64,000 nt of DNA from Geosiphon pyriformis. Its lineage: Eukaryota > Glomeromycota > Glomeromycetes > Archaeosporales > Geosiphonaceae. Location of the stretch: NCBI GenBank assembly GCA_016748015.1, contig JAAOMT010000703.1:716433-780432 (forward strand), read 5' to 3'. The notes under the pieces were generated by a model, which saw only the letters and a list, made by a program, of their open reading frames with translations, was not told the DNA's origin and searched no databases. Positions 48,612 to 60,515 of the stretch are shown one piece after another; the first letter of the stretch is position 1; each line of letters opens with the position of its first letter. A program made the translations under genes and the position numbers.

Positions 48612-49394
48612 TATTTTTATATTATGAGTTAGAATAACAAATTAATGAATAGCAAGGAAAAACAAGATTGTAGAGTAATAGAATTAATCAAAGAAGATTT
48701 AATTTTAAGGAACAAATTGAATAAGTATAAATTTAATATACAAGATTAGTCTTATAAAATATCTTAGTTACTATTCTTTTCAAAGAATAACCAGAAAATC
48801 TGAAGTAAAAAAATAGTCTATACTGTCAACAAATAATAACACATTGGTATAATTCTATGCTTCATATCAGCACTCTTAGAATTTAATATTAGATATTAAA
48901 TGTACTTTTTAGTCATATTTTATTCAATAATTTTCAAATGCTACAATTATACAAGTCAAAAAAAGAGTAAGTAAATGCCAACAAGTAATTTTTTATTTCA
49001 AGATATTCAAATATTTAAAGATAAAGAAAAAGGAATAAGCAATAGAAAAAAAATTAAGATAATAGTTATTATTTTATTTATTTTTGATTAATTGCTATAT
49101 GCTTTTTTATATTTAAAAGACTCATTATTTATATAACTATTAAAAGTAGTTAATGATTAAATTAATAATTAAGGTTAATAATTAGGTCAATAATTAGGTT
49201 AATAATTAAATCAATAATTAAATCAACAATTAAGTTATTGATTAGATCAATAATTAAGTTAATAATTAAGTTAATAGTTAATTTATTGATCAAATCAATA
49301 ATTATTATCTAAAAATAAGATGGTTAATTATATGATATCAGTAGCTAATACATGTGATAATTAATAAAAACTATGAATTTTAACTGTAATAATA
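48612..49394 (-). repeat. E4 5' LTR
   Basis: This is a direct repeat of 37,422-38,124. Its extra length comes from a 12-bp tandem array (49,148-49,292, AATAATTAAGTT-like units). Confidence 0.8.
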
Positions 49395-49399
49395 TAAAG
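49388..49399. repeat. Left target-site duplication of LINE B
   Basis: AATAATATAAAG is repeated exactly at 56,141-56,152. It overlaps the last bases of the E4 LTR. Confidence 0.85.
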
Positions 49400-49479
49400 A
49401 AAAAAACTTTTTTCTCTCCTTCATCCCAAATTCCCAAAAAAAAGTCAAAAGTTTTAGTGAAAGAAGTTTTTAGCCATTC

Positions 49480-51334
49480 AGTATGACAAATCCAAACTGT
49501 TTTTTGATTTCAAAGTCACTGCTGGCCCTACTATTGCTGTCATAAAGAAAGTTGCAAAAGATTCTGGTGCTGGTGGTAGTTTTGGACCTGTTCTATCAAG
49601 AAAGAAAAAAAAGAGTGATGTTTTGGCTAAGAGTGTTTTGGTAGAAGGAAGTGTTATTAAAACAACTGGAAATCACTCACGAAATTCTGAGACTGGTAAC
49701 ACTACTGAGTCTGAGAGTGTTAACATGGAGGAAGAGTGTCTTATTGAGGAGACCAATATTAATTATGATAAAAGGGATGTATTTGATGGTGGGAACTCCA
49801 ACCAAACACTGAAGAGCTCAGGTATCAAAATTAAGACCAAGAAAGTATTGGGCAAAATCAACTTTGAGGATAACTTTGATAATGATAATTTTCTGGATGA
49901 GTCTGTCTTCCTTCCATCTCCTTTTCTGCTTAAACCTTTAGATTATGTTTCTGTTCACAAATCCTTTACTTTGGATATTGATTTGGTGGCTGTTGCTGGG
50001 AAATCCTCTCAGAAAAAATTGAATTTTATCAAGAAAATTTTTTCAGATGTGAATGGTTTTGGGGGGGTCTCTACCCCCTCAAAATTTGGTGGGATAATTC
50101 ATGTGACTTTTACTTCTGAAATAGCAATGATAGCTGCAGGAAAATTGGCTCATGATTGTGGTGTTGTGGTAAACACCAATCTTAAGTGTCCAGTAAACAA
50201 TTGTACAAATTGGGATATTGTGATTAAGAAGATTCCTGTTGGTACATTGATTAAGGCGGTGCGTGCAGCTGTTTCTGAATTTGAAGTTGTTGTGTCAATC
50301 AAAATGCAGTTGGTAAGGCTGTGGCAAAAAGCAATTGTCACTTTGGGAGATTCTGATCAGGCTGATTTGTTGGCATCCAAGTGGTTTATCCTTATCAGGA
50401 AAGATGTGGTCTGAGTGGCCAGAGCTAATGTGAATAAACAGACATGAGATTCCAGAGATGAGTTTAAGGGATTGCTTTACACTTTTCCTGTGGAAACCAA
50501 TGCACATGATCTTTGGGATTTTATTGGTTCAGTAGATGGAAAAACATGTGTCATCGAGCACAATTCAGTTAACTACACTCAGGCACACTGCACCACAGTG
50601 TGTTTTGAGTTTGAGAGTGATCTAAATCAGGCTTTGGCCAACACTTTAGTGATAAATGGTGTCAGACTCTGTTGGTCACACCTGTTTGCTGTCTTGTATT
50701 CCTCTTGCAATTCTCTTGGTCATACATCTAGGAATTGTAAATTAGCTGATGTGTTTTCGAGTCTGAAGGGCAAGAGAGCTTTTCTTTCAGCTCAGGATTG
50801 GTTTAGATTGGTGAAAATTTATGAAAAGAAGTCTGTTCCTGTTTTTTGTTTTTTGGCTTTTAGTGGAAAAACTTGGGCATCAGTGGTTGGTTCTATTCCT
50901 TTAGGCACTTTTTTTGGATATGACTCTCAGCTTGGTTCTATTAGAAATGGTAAATTTCTTCCTCCAGTGATAAATGATTTAGAAAAACGTTTGGTTAGCA
51001 TTGAAAGCAATCTTGTCAGTCTTGCGGGACAAATTGGTGAGTTGGCTAAGAGGTTGGAATTATTTGTGCTGGCAGTTTCCAGCCTAGCCCTGGATGTCAG
51101 CTGCCGGTGACTTCTCCATCACAGAATCAAGAGGAGAATATAGTGATGGGAGTGGGTTCGAGTGATGTCACTAGTGACAAGACTGCTGCCATTTTGGGTT
51201 CAACTGCCTCATCTGAGGTTGTAAAATTAGAAAACATGTTGGAAGGTCTCTCTGCTTCAGTCATAAGCCTATCAGCACACTTGGATGGTTTGGTTTTGGC
51301 AGGTGGTGCTCTTTCTCTACCTCTTTCTCAATGA
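49480..51334 (+). pseudogene. LINE B ORF1 (gag-like, zinc knuckle), broken
   Basis: The similarity frame opens near 49,480 but no ATG is preserved in it. A conserved block, KIFSDVNGFGGVST (50,033-50,073), aligns with copies A and C. It is followed by KAVRAAVSEFEVVVSIKMQL, which resembles a sibling domain that may be RRM-like. The knuckle survives as SSCNSLGHTSRNC (50,700-50,740). Stops occur at 50,412 and 50,444 (Arg and Trp codons in siblings) and a frameshift near 51,105. It ends -LSQ at TGA 51,332-51,334. Confidence 0.8.
51331..51334 (+). other. ATGA stop-start overlap between ORF1 and ORF2 of LINE B
   Basis: The TGA of ORF1 overlaps an ATG that opens ORF2 in the -1 frame (MSSLV, then a TAG for Trp, then KIATCNV). 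Copies A and C have ATAA at the same place. Confidence 0.65.
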
Positions 51335-54300
51335 GTAGTCTGGTATAGAAAATTGCCACGTGTAATGTTCATGGGTTGAACAATCTTGCGAAGCAAGATA
51401 ATGTCATTCATTGGCACAAGGATATGAACAATTTGGTTTCTATTTTTACAGAGTTGAAACTTAAAGAGAAAGTTTGCCCATGGTTGACCGACAAATTTGA
51501 TGGTGTTCGGGTTTTTACTTCTGGTCTGGATTTTGGTTCTTTGGGTGCTGGTGTGTTGATCATTGTAAATTCTTCTTTAGCAAAACATGTCTGCAAGGTC
51601 TCTGAAGTGCCTAGTCAGCTCTTATTCATCAAGTTGCTTTTCAAAAATAAACTTTCAGTGTCTATTTTGGGGCTCTATGCTGGTGCTTCATCAGTGGTTC
51701 AGTTTTCTCAGGCTGGTGAAATCAACTTTCTCATTGCTAAAGCCATTAATGAGTCTTCTTTTGTCATCCTTGGTGGTGATTTTAATGAAAATGGTTCTTG
51801 AAAGTGTGTGAGTTTCAAAAAGTGCCTTGAGTTGGGGTTGGTTAACTCTTTGATTGGAAGCCTGACCATTAAGATGTCCACTTGGACAAATTCTAGAGGT
51901 GTCATGAAAACTATTAATTACGTGTTTATTTTACCAAATCTGGTCAATTCTTTGGTACATCGTGGTGTTTTGGACATCAGTGAATATTTTGATACAGACC
52001 ACCAGACTGTGTCTGTGTCTGTGGGCCTGGGTGGTTTATTAGATATACACTTGTTTTCTTTTCGCAAGCAGGTGAATAAAGATCATTGGAAATTTGATGT
52101 CAAAAATGCCAGTGAGACTAAATGACTTGAGTTTAAGGATGCTACGGCTACTAACACTACTATGTTTTCAGGTGCGTTTGGTGTTGCTGTAAAGTTTTCT
52201 GATCTTGGCATTATGTGGGATGTCATTCATAAGATCATGGTTTTTTCAGCTGGTGGTGCTTTCAAAAAAAGATGGTTCAAAGGTTTTGATACAGTTTGCA
52301 ATAAAATGTCGTCTAGATTTCATAAGCTAGAGCTGTTGGTTTCCAAGCTGGTAAAGGCTTTTCATTTGAGTTTTAGTGTCAGTTTTGCTTCACTTTTGGA
52401 TACATGGAACAATTTTAACTCTGCTGGTGCTTTGACAGTAAGATCTATGTTTTTATCTGGTGTTAAATTTGATGACATTTGTTCTGCTCTGGCCAAAGCA
52501 AGAAAGTTATACTGCTCTTCTAAATTGCTGGAGTCCAAGTGTGCTGAAGAATCTCACATTAGGCAGACTATTACCAATAGAATAAAAAGTTTTGAACTGG
52601 ATAAAAGTCATATAATTAGAAGTATGTTAGAATGTTCTTTTCACAAAGTGGTTTTGGACCATCTGGTCATGGACAATGAGTTAGTTCTTGAACCTGATTT
52701 GGTTAAGTCCAAGGTAGATGCTATTATGGAAGGATAGACCAAAAAGCATGTGGTGGTTGATAATATCTCTGATACTTGGTCTCGTCAATACCAATCTTTG
52801 GACTACGTTTTTGATAATGCTTTTTCTGGGGTAATAAGTGAGATTGATTTTGATAAATTGCATCATATGATAACCAATCTTCCAGATGGGAAAGCTGCTG
52901 GTCTTTCGGGCATTTCTAATGAGCTTTGAAAACATTGCAATAAGTCAGTTTTGGGTTTGTTTTTGGTTCTTTTGAATTCTTGTTTGTCTTGTGAGTTGAT
53001 GCCTGGTCCTTAAAAGAAAGCTTGGGTTTCAATAATTCCCAAACCTTATGAGTGGGAAGGTGTTTTCACAAATACTTGTCCTATTGTCTTGATCAAAACA
53101 GCTTGCAAAATTCTATCCAAGATTCTTTCAAATAGGATCTCACTGACTTGCAGCTCATATGATGTTTTGTATGGTGACAATTTTTCAGTTTTAAAGAGTA
53201 CAACAACTCAGTCTCCTAATTTTGTGGTTGGCTCAGTAATTGAGAATGCTTTGGAAAAAAACCAGGAACTTTGGTTTGTTCTGTAAGACATGCGGAAGGC
53301 ATATGATTCAGTTGGCTGGAAGCACCTTGAGAAGAGCTTGGTCAGGATCAAAATGTGTAGTAAATTTGTTTGCTTTTTTGGTAGTATTTATAGGGACTGA
53401 ACCAACCATGTCATGACAGATTTTGGTTTGACAGATGGTTACCAAATGTTTGATGGATTGAACCAAGGTGAAGTTTTTTCCCTTCTGCTGTGGTGCATAT
53501 TTTATGATTCTCTTTTGTGTGAAGTCAAGTGTCAAGAGAGTGTGTGTGGTTATAGGCTCAATTCTCATTTTGTTTCTAAGAGTGGTCGCACTGAGTCTCA
53601 GGCTGGGTTTTCTACTTTCCTTGCTGTTGGTGCCTTTGTTGATGATATTATTTGGGTTGGTAGCAGTCAGGCTGCTACTCAACATATTCTCAACATTGCT
53701 AGTGAATTTTTTTGAGTTAATGACATTTCAATTAATAATAACAAAACTGTGACCATTCCAATCAACAGCAGGGTCAGTGTTCCATCTCTTTTTATTAGTG
53801 GTTCACCTATTTTTGTTGCCCATAGAGAGGAACCTCATCAGTATCTCAGTATCTTTTTGTCAACTGAGGGTCTTTCAAGGCCTAGCTTGGCTAAAGCACA
53901 TTCAGACATTCATTTCTTTACTAATTTAGTTCTAAAGAAGGTGGTTTCAGATAAGCAGTTCTTGTATCTGGTGTCAGCAGTTCTCCATCCCATAATCGGT
54001 TACAGAATGCAGTTTGGCAATATTCCTGTTGATGTGTGCGATAAATGGGATGCTCTGATTCACAAGGACTTGAAGCTAAAAGCTGGTCTCTTGATGGACT
54101 TTCCCAGTGATACTATTCACTATCCCTCTTTTTATGGTTTAAAATCATTTTCACAGTGTCAATCTGAAAGTAAAGTAGCTTCGCTTATTAGTTTTGTGAA
54201 CTCTGGCAGGATCTTAGGACGTCTGTTTAGTCACAGGTCACATGACTTACAGGTTCTGTATTAGTGGCTCATTCACTCATTGATTTTTCCTTTGTATTCG

Positions 54301-56008
54301 TGTCAGTGTTTCTAATAATTTCTTGGCTGGTATGGTTTGCATTCTCCTTGATTGCAATTTGTCTTTGGGTGGCTCTTTGGCCAGTGCTTTTTGGTTTCGT
54401 GACAGGATTTCTATGTCTGTCATTCTTAGCAAGTCTTTGTTTTTCAAGTTTTTACCTTCTCTTTGGCATTTTGGCATTGCCTTCATGGATCAGCTTTGTG
54501 ATCATCATGATGTTGTTTTTAGCTGGTGCACCTTCAAGTGGTGGAAGAGACTGGACCCTTATGACCCAGTTCCTAAATGGTTTGGACTTTTTGTTGCATT
54601 TCTTATGACTTCTCATTCATCTTCTACAGTCTCAGTTGGTGCTAGTCCTCTTAACTTTTGTGAGTCTGATGATTTTATGGCTGCCCATGGTCATCTTTCT
54701 CAGGTTGACATTAATAGTTTGTCTGTATATATGGATAGTTCTTTGAAGAATTTGGGTACAGTTAATTGTAGAGCTGGAGCTGCTGTTTTTTTTGAGGACA
54801 TTTATTTGGGTTTGGGTGTTAGTGTTTAGGGTTTAGTGTCATCTACTTTAGCAGAATTACAGGCTATAGCATTGGCTTTAGAGTGTGTGTCTGCAGCTCA
54901 TTCTATTGATTTGTTTTTGAATAGTCAAGGAGCTTTAGATGCTTGTAGGTCTGAGTTAAGCCTGGTGTGCTCTGACTTTCGCAATCAATATTGGGTCAAG
55001 TGTCAGCATATTTGGAATGTTATCCACAGTAAGAATTTGAGAGTTAGTTAGCACAAAGTCAAGAGCCACTTCGGCATCTTAGAGAATGACTGTGCTGATA
55101 GCATCGCTGATACTACATCTCTATTTGGTTGGTATCTTTTTTCTTGCATGGATAAACACTTTTTGTTGGCAGATGGTAGTGTTGTTTCTGGTAATTCTAA
55201 ACACTTTGTTTGAGATGTTTATCATGCAGTTTGTCATGTACGCTGGGAGGTCAGTTCCAGTTCTGGATTTCTGGCTAGTAGTTTGCGTTCAGATGTTGAC
55301 TGGCTCAGCTCTTCTAGGGTTTGGCACTCTGATTTGAATATGGCTACTGGTTTCACTAGCAGGCTCACAGCTGATACTCGTACTTATCTTATGAAGGCTT
55401 TACACCATCGGCTTCCTGTAGCTGTTCAGAAGTGCATTTACAATAAATGTTACTCTAGTGTCCTGTGTCTGTATTGTGGTAAGATAGAGGTTTCTGATCA
55501 TGTGTTTTCTTGTGTGGTTGATGATTTGGCTCGTCATCAGGTTTTAGAATCCTACATGTCTTATTGAAGATCACTTTCTGGGCTCTCTCTTCCCTCTTCA
55601 GTTGTATTGCAGTTAATGTCGATCTGTGCTTCAGATTTGCTGGTCTTTTCAGCTCTTTACAAGAGTTTTGTTTTCAATGGATAGCTTCAGGAGGCTGTTA
55701 CTGTCTTCCATGATCCCAAGATTGCTGGTGTTAAAATTACTGATTTTATGCGCTCTCTATGCTCCACTTTTAAGAATGATATTTGGTTGGTCTGTATCAA
55801 GCATTGTGTTTTTATGGAAAAGAATAGCCTGATCCCAGCAGACAGATCTATTCCCATCCCAGTTTTTGGTTTGGTTTCGAGGTTGTTGCCTGGTGTGATT
55901 AAATTGCTTGGTATTACTGAAGTCTTTGACATCCTTTTTGGCTTTTGCAAGTCTTGTTTGTTTTTTTCAGGTATTGGTGACATGGTTTCTGTTAATATAG
56001 TTGTGTAG
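51331..56008 (+). pseudogene. LINE B ORF2: endonuclease, reverse transcriptase, RNase H
   Basis: The APE-type endonuclease runs from KIATCNVHG through TELKL, GDFNENG (51,776-51,796) and DTDHQTVSVS (51,990). RT blocks are GKAAGLSGISNE (52,890), IIPKPYEWEG (53,033), ILSNRI, RKAYDSVGW (53,29x), NQGEVFSLLLW and FVDD (53,635-53,646) with both Asp kept. RNase H shows VYMDSS (normally YTDGS), AELQAIALALE (54,849) and FLNSQGALDA (normally SDSQ), so two of its acids are lost. The C-terminal CLYCGKIEVSDHVFSC (55,46x-55,510) is an intact C-x2-C...H-x4-C, a zinc-binding type seen at LINE RT C-termini. It ends at TAG 56,006-56,008. Stops occur at 51,802, 52,737, 52,929, 53,284 and elsewhere. Confidence 0.9.
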
Positions 56009-56140
56009 TGTTGTCCTGACTGGCTCAAGTGGCTGGTCATGTGTGGTTAAGTGCATGATTCACACCTAGTTTAGATCATTTCATTGATGTATAGTTCTAG
56101 GTAGTGTTTGGACCTTACTTGTTAAATATAATAATAAAAA
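56009..56140 (+). other. LINE B 3' UTR and A-rich end
   Basis: This has the same tail as LINE A (CTGACTGGCTCAAGTGGCTGG...CTTGTTAAAT), followed by an ATAATAATAAAAAA end in place of a pure poly-A. Confidence 0.8.
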
Positions 56141-56152
56141 AATAATATAAAG
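56141..56152. repeat. Right target-site duplication of LINE B
   Basis: AATAATATAAAG is identical to 49,388-49,399. Confidence 0.85.
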
Positions 56153-56535
56153 CTATTTTTATTGTTTTTTTTAAGTGTTTTTATAACAAATTTATTAGCT
56201 GCTAACTGTTATTTTATATTGTTATATAATAGTTTTTTTAATATATTAAATTTTAATTTTTCTGTTTTAATTGCAATTAATCATTCATAAATTTTTTAAT
56301 TTTATTTATGTAATAATATTAATATTATATTAAAAAATTTTTTTTTATAAGCTATTTTTTAATTTTTAATTGTTGTATATATTTATGTACTTTTTTTTAA
56401 AAGCTAAACTGAAATTTATCTGCTGTTTTAAGATCTTTTTTAAGACTATTTTTGTAATTGTTTAAAGTGTTTTTTTAATTTAAAAACATAGAATGTTAAT
56501 AACTTTTAGTGTTTTTCTTAATTTTTACAATAAAG
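56153..56535 (+). repeat. Decayed copy of segment X (X1)
   Basis: From about 56,216 this aligns with 63,682-64,000. Nearly all differences are C to T or G to A in this copy. A few LINE-like bases (TTAGCTGCTAA) precede the match, as in LINE C. Unit D entered at its right end, at 56,535. Confidence 0.7.
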
Positions 56536-58803
56536 TTTTTTTTTTTTTTTAGAGTTTAACAAGCAAGGCCCAACCACTATCTAATACAATATGACCATAT
56601 AGAGGCTTAAATTAGATGTGACTTATGCATTTTTTACATGTAACTAGCTACTCGAGCCAGTTCAGACTATATTACATTGATACACTAGAAGAAAACTTAT
56701 CCAAAAATAATATCTTTTGAATAACAAAAAACAAAGTTGTACTGCAAGAAATCAAACTAACTAGCCACTCAACAGTTTTAAAAGGATCAGTTTTAATATC
56801 AACAGATTTATGCTCCCAAAGGGACATTAAGTTAGAAAACACCTTATCACTTACAACAAGCAGAGGCCCAGAATCACCAGACATATCAATGTCTTTCATG
56901 CAGCATTTTTTTTCAAAAAAACCACTTTCTTTTTTAACTTATCAACAGTCCTACTAAAAGAACCTATATGTACTAAAATCTTATTAATCCTAAGACCAAA
57001 AGCACTACTTAAAACCAAATTACTATTAATAAACTGTTCAAAAGTTGTAACCAAAAAGCCAATAGGCTTAACAATAGATTCAACCAAAGCAGAAAGCTTA
57101 GTTAAATCAAATTCCAAAGAAGACAAATGGGACAGCACCAAAAAATTACCAACAACAACCAGAGAAAAAACAAGAGATGACAAAAATAGAAAACCAGAGA
57201 AGCTTAAGGGAGCAGAAGCCTTAGCATAAGACTTAAGACTAATAAAGCATAGTATAAATGCCTTGAAAAACTTGGAAGACAGAGAAATCTTACAGTCTAT
57301 AGCCAGATGGCCCAGCTCTTAATACTTGAAACAATACTAACGACCAGGAGTTTCCTACCAAATATGGCATTTCCTTAGTATACCAGTTTTGACAATAGCA
57401 GAATTCAAATCAGATTGGAAGCCAAATGTAACCAGAGCAAACTGAGAACAATAATCAAACTCAAGAGAACAAGAGATAAAACATGTTCAACTATTGACTT
57501 GAGAAATCATATCACTAATCTTAAAAGCTATACATTTAGAAGAAAGATTGACCAACTTGGCTTTAAACTTATCACAAGACAAAATAATCTCATTTTGATT
57601 CACTAGAAGAAAGATTTTAACACTATTCTTGTCCACCAAGACTGACCAATAATTCAAAGCAAATATAGCAGAGTCCAACTTTTCAAAATAAACTACCATA
57701 TACTGCCAAATCCTAATAGGCTTTAGCACAACATGAGTAACATTATCAAACACACTAAAAGCTGTCTTAATATTAGCAGCAGACACATTCAAGGGCACAT
57801 CACACAGTGCAACAGCAACAAAAAGGGAACTAGACTCAGAAACTACCAAAAACTTGGCAATCTTAAGGGTGGCCAAATGTACAAAGCTTGTAAGCTCAAC
57901 CAAAAACACAGTTTTTAAAGACACTTGAGAAGCAAATTCCACACAAAACAGCTTCACATTGTCCTTTGATACTGACTTTGCACCCAAAAAACCATGTACT
58001 AACTGAAAAACAGCCTTAACATAAGCCAATTTAATTTTAAAAGTAGCACCAGACACCAGAGTGGAGGCCACCCACCCAGTAAACTTTTGATGATTAGTAA
58101 TAGTTTTTTAAGCACCATCAGAAGTAGCACTGAAAACTAGAGGAAGAGATGATTCAGTTTCCATTTGATCAGCCCAGTTCTTAAGAACAGGTGACCCAAC
58201 AGGAAGAGATTGTTTTGCTTCTAAAACCAGTAATGATCTACTAGAAGACATCACATTTGGCAACACAGCCAATAGTTGATTCAGGCCTATCTTGGACAAT
58301 ATGCCAGATGATGCTATAGAGATCTTATCTAAGATCTTATTGAAAACCACAAAGGGGTTCAGTGTAACAATAGCAAAGGCAAGCAACTGCCCCCACTTTT
58401 CTGAACTTTTGGTCTTTTTGACTATTTTTTTTGAAGAGGTGGTGCTAGCAGCACCAGGTGTTAGATCTATGAAAGGGAAAACCAGCTTATTTACTGATTT
58501 ATTATTAAAAACTTTTGGGCTCTTAGTTGGGGTGAAGGCAACACTGAGACTAATCCAAGTATGTCTCTTTGAGGGAATTTTGACTGGTGAGAAATCAGCC
58601 AAAGATGAAGAAGTTGCTTCAGTGGTTACCAAAGACAGCTTATTATGATTACTGAGTAAAAAAAAGGCTTCTAAAACATTTTGTCTGGTTGCTTCTACAA
58701 CAGAGAGAGCTTCTCTGGTTGAAATTTTATTAGATATCTCAGAACAGATATCAGGTACAGCTTTTTTACTCTTTGTTCTGGTCGTGGTCATAAAATTAAG
58801 AGG
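56536..58803 (-). mobile_element. Unit D, ORF1-only LINE-like element
   Basis: On the minus strand a single ORF1-type reading frame (58,791 to 56,672) is followed directly by the common LINE 3' tail (56,551-56,670) and a poly-A (poly-T at 56,536-56,550). No endonuclease or RT is present. Candidate imperfect duplications are ACAATAAAG (56,527-56,535) and ACAAAAAG (58,804-58,811). Confidence 0.75.
56672..58791 (-). pseudogene. Unit D ORF1 protein (zinc-knuckle remnant), broken
   Basis: It starts at ATG 58,791 (MTTTRTKSKK) with a basic, Ser/Thr/Lys-rich N-terminus. The middle (VHGFLGAKSVSKDNV, IKTAFSVFDNVTHV) parallels the GFGG and EF-x-V blocks of the other ORF1s. A knuckle remnant, CFKY-stop-ELGHLAIDC (about 57,300-57,345), corresponds to CxxC-x4-H-x4-C with Tyr for one Cys. 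The C-terminus (DMSGDSGPLLVVSDK...SSSVSM) ends at 56,672. Stops at about 58,105, 57,485 and 57,335-57,365, plus a one-base slip in an A run near 56,905, break it. The role is presumably RNA binding, by analogy with LINE ORF1. Confidence 0.72.
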
Positions 58804-58811
58804 ACAAAAAG

Positions 58812-60376
58812 TTTTTATTATTATTCTTTTTTATTAATTATTAATAATATGAATAATTTTAATTAGTAATTATTTTTCCAAAAAATTCAATTAATAAATA
58901 ATAATTTTATTTAATAAATAATATTAATAAGTTTTTTAATATTTTAATTATGATAATTCAGTTTTTAATATTATTTCTGATTTTTTTTTAATTTAAAATT
59001 TTTTTTAGATATTTATTTAAAAATAAAAACTAAAAACTAATAAGATTAAACTATTAGATAAATTGTTATTTTTTTTAATATTAAAGATATATATATATAT
59101 ATATATATTTAATTTTATAAAAAAACATACTATTACAAATACCTAAAAATCAATATATACCTATATTAATATTTAAACATATACTAAAATTAAAAACTTA
59201 TTAACAATAGTTTATAATAATTAATTCAAATTAACAATTTAAATTCTAAAATCAATCTATGTAAAATCAAAATACAATAATTTAAAAAAATTCAAACTAT
59301 GTAAAATTTAATTAGCAAGCCAATTCAAACTACCAAATTTATTACAAAATTTATTTTAATATATTAAAAAACTTAAATCTTAAAAACAATAATAGTAAAA
59401 ACATAATTAAAACCAAAAATTTGCTTAAAAATTAAAATTTGATCTAAACTATACTATTACCAATTATTATTAAAAATAACAGTCTTATAGCTATTTTTCT
59501 TTTAAAATAAAAAAAATAAAGCTATATATAATAAAGTAATATTGAATAAAAAATATTTGTTATATCTATAAAAACAAAAATAAACAATATTTTAATTAAA
59601 TTTATTTTTAATAATAAATCTGTTAAAAGTATTATAATACTTAAATTAATAAATCAACTAAGTTTTAATGTTGATTATATTATAATATTGCAGATTATAA
59701 CAGCCAATAAAAATATTAAACTATTACATAATAAAATTAATTAATTTTTTTTTAAGATTAATAAATTGTTATTTTTATAAAAGTATTAATTATAATTATT
59801 ATATAATATTAAGTATTAATAAATAATAAGTAGTTAATAAAAACAAATATTACCTTGAATTAAATTATATAAAAACTATTTTTTAGTTATAATAATTACT
59901 ATACAAAAATTTTAACCACTTGTAACTATTTTTAAATATGCAATATTAATTAAAAACTTATTTTTAAATATAAAAAAAAACTTAGTTCTACCAGTTTTTA
60001 AAACTTATTAGCTTTTATAACAAAAATTCAAGAAATTTTATTTACTATTATTATAATTGTTATAACAAAAAAAAATATAATTATCCAAAAAAACATAGTA
60101 AATAAAAAAAAATCATGTCTTATTTGTAAAAAACTATTGTTAAAAAAATACAATTGAATTAATATATTAAACAAAAAAATATATATAATATAATTTATTA
60201 ATATATAATTCTTATTTATAAATAAATAAATAAATAAAAAATAGCATTTAAAATAGTATTTAACAGAATATTAAAAACATTACAATACTATTTACACAAT
60301 AAAAATAAGTTATATAATATTACACAAGTTAAAATAAAAAAAATAAAATAAAAAAAATAAAATAAAAAAAAATAAA
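58812..60376. other. AT-rich decayed DNA between D and LINE C
   Basis: No open frame or alignable element is visible. It contains a TA dinucleotide run (59,087-59,108), an AATA run (60,219-60,238) and an A-rich stretch (60,329-60,378) that could be an old poly-A end. The left part may be the continuation of segment X1 beyond D. Confidence 0.55.
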
Positions 60377-60515
60377 AATTCTTTCTTGTTGATCCCCCGA
60401 TTACAACAAAAGCAAGATATTGTTGAGGAAAAAGTTTTTCTTATTCCTTATTTCCTTCATATTTTAACTATTTCTTCAAACATACCTTTATTTGTGAACA
60501 TAGAACTGGCAAACA

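Larger units (their letters stand above)
37422..49394 (-). mobile_element. E4, old Ty3/gypsy-type LTR retrotransposon with nested insertions
   Basis: LTR-like direct repeats (703 and 783 bp) flank an internal region. On the minus strand this region encodes gag with a knuckle, protease, RT, RNase H and integrase. Integrase is interrupted by solo LTR3b, which holds E2. Stops are dense and T/A content is very high, so it is clearly older than E1. The protease-to-RT distance is about 0.6 kb and holds no dUTPase. I could not identify a convincing target-site duplication. Confidence 0.82.
49400..56140 (+). mobile_element. LINE B, full-length non-LTR retrotransposon
   Basis: The 6.74-kb unit has a 5' UTR, ORF1, ORF2 (endonuclease, RT, RNase H, zinc-like C-terminus), the conserved tail and an A-rich end. 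It is bounded by an exact 12-bp target-site duplication. It is the best preserved LINE here: the RT catalytic Asp pair is intact. It is still inactive because of stops in both ORFs and a frameshift in ORF1. Confidence 0.9.

Noticed and set aside
37418-49398. Target-site duplication for E4
   Set aside because: The LTR ends are too decayed to fix exact borders; AACT and TAAA do not match.
56896-56902. A second ATGA-like overlap in unit D
   Set aside because: It follows an eight-A run; a one-base slip there restores a continuous frame, so it is an indel artefact and not a stop-start design.
59087-59108. TA repeat as a functional element
   Set aside because: A simple microsatellite in AT-rich decayed DNA; no supporting structure.
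58812-60376. Mitochondrial origin of the very AT-rich stretches
   Set aside because: No mitochondrial genes, and they are continuous with decayed nuclear retroelements showing the same C to T trend.
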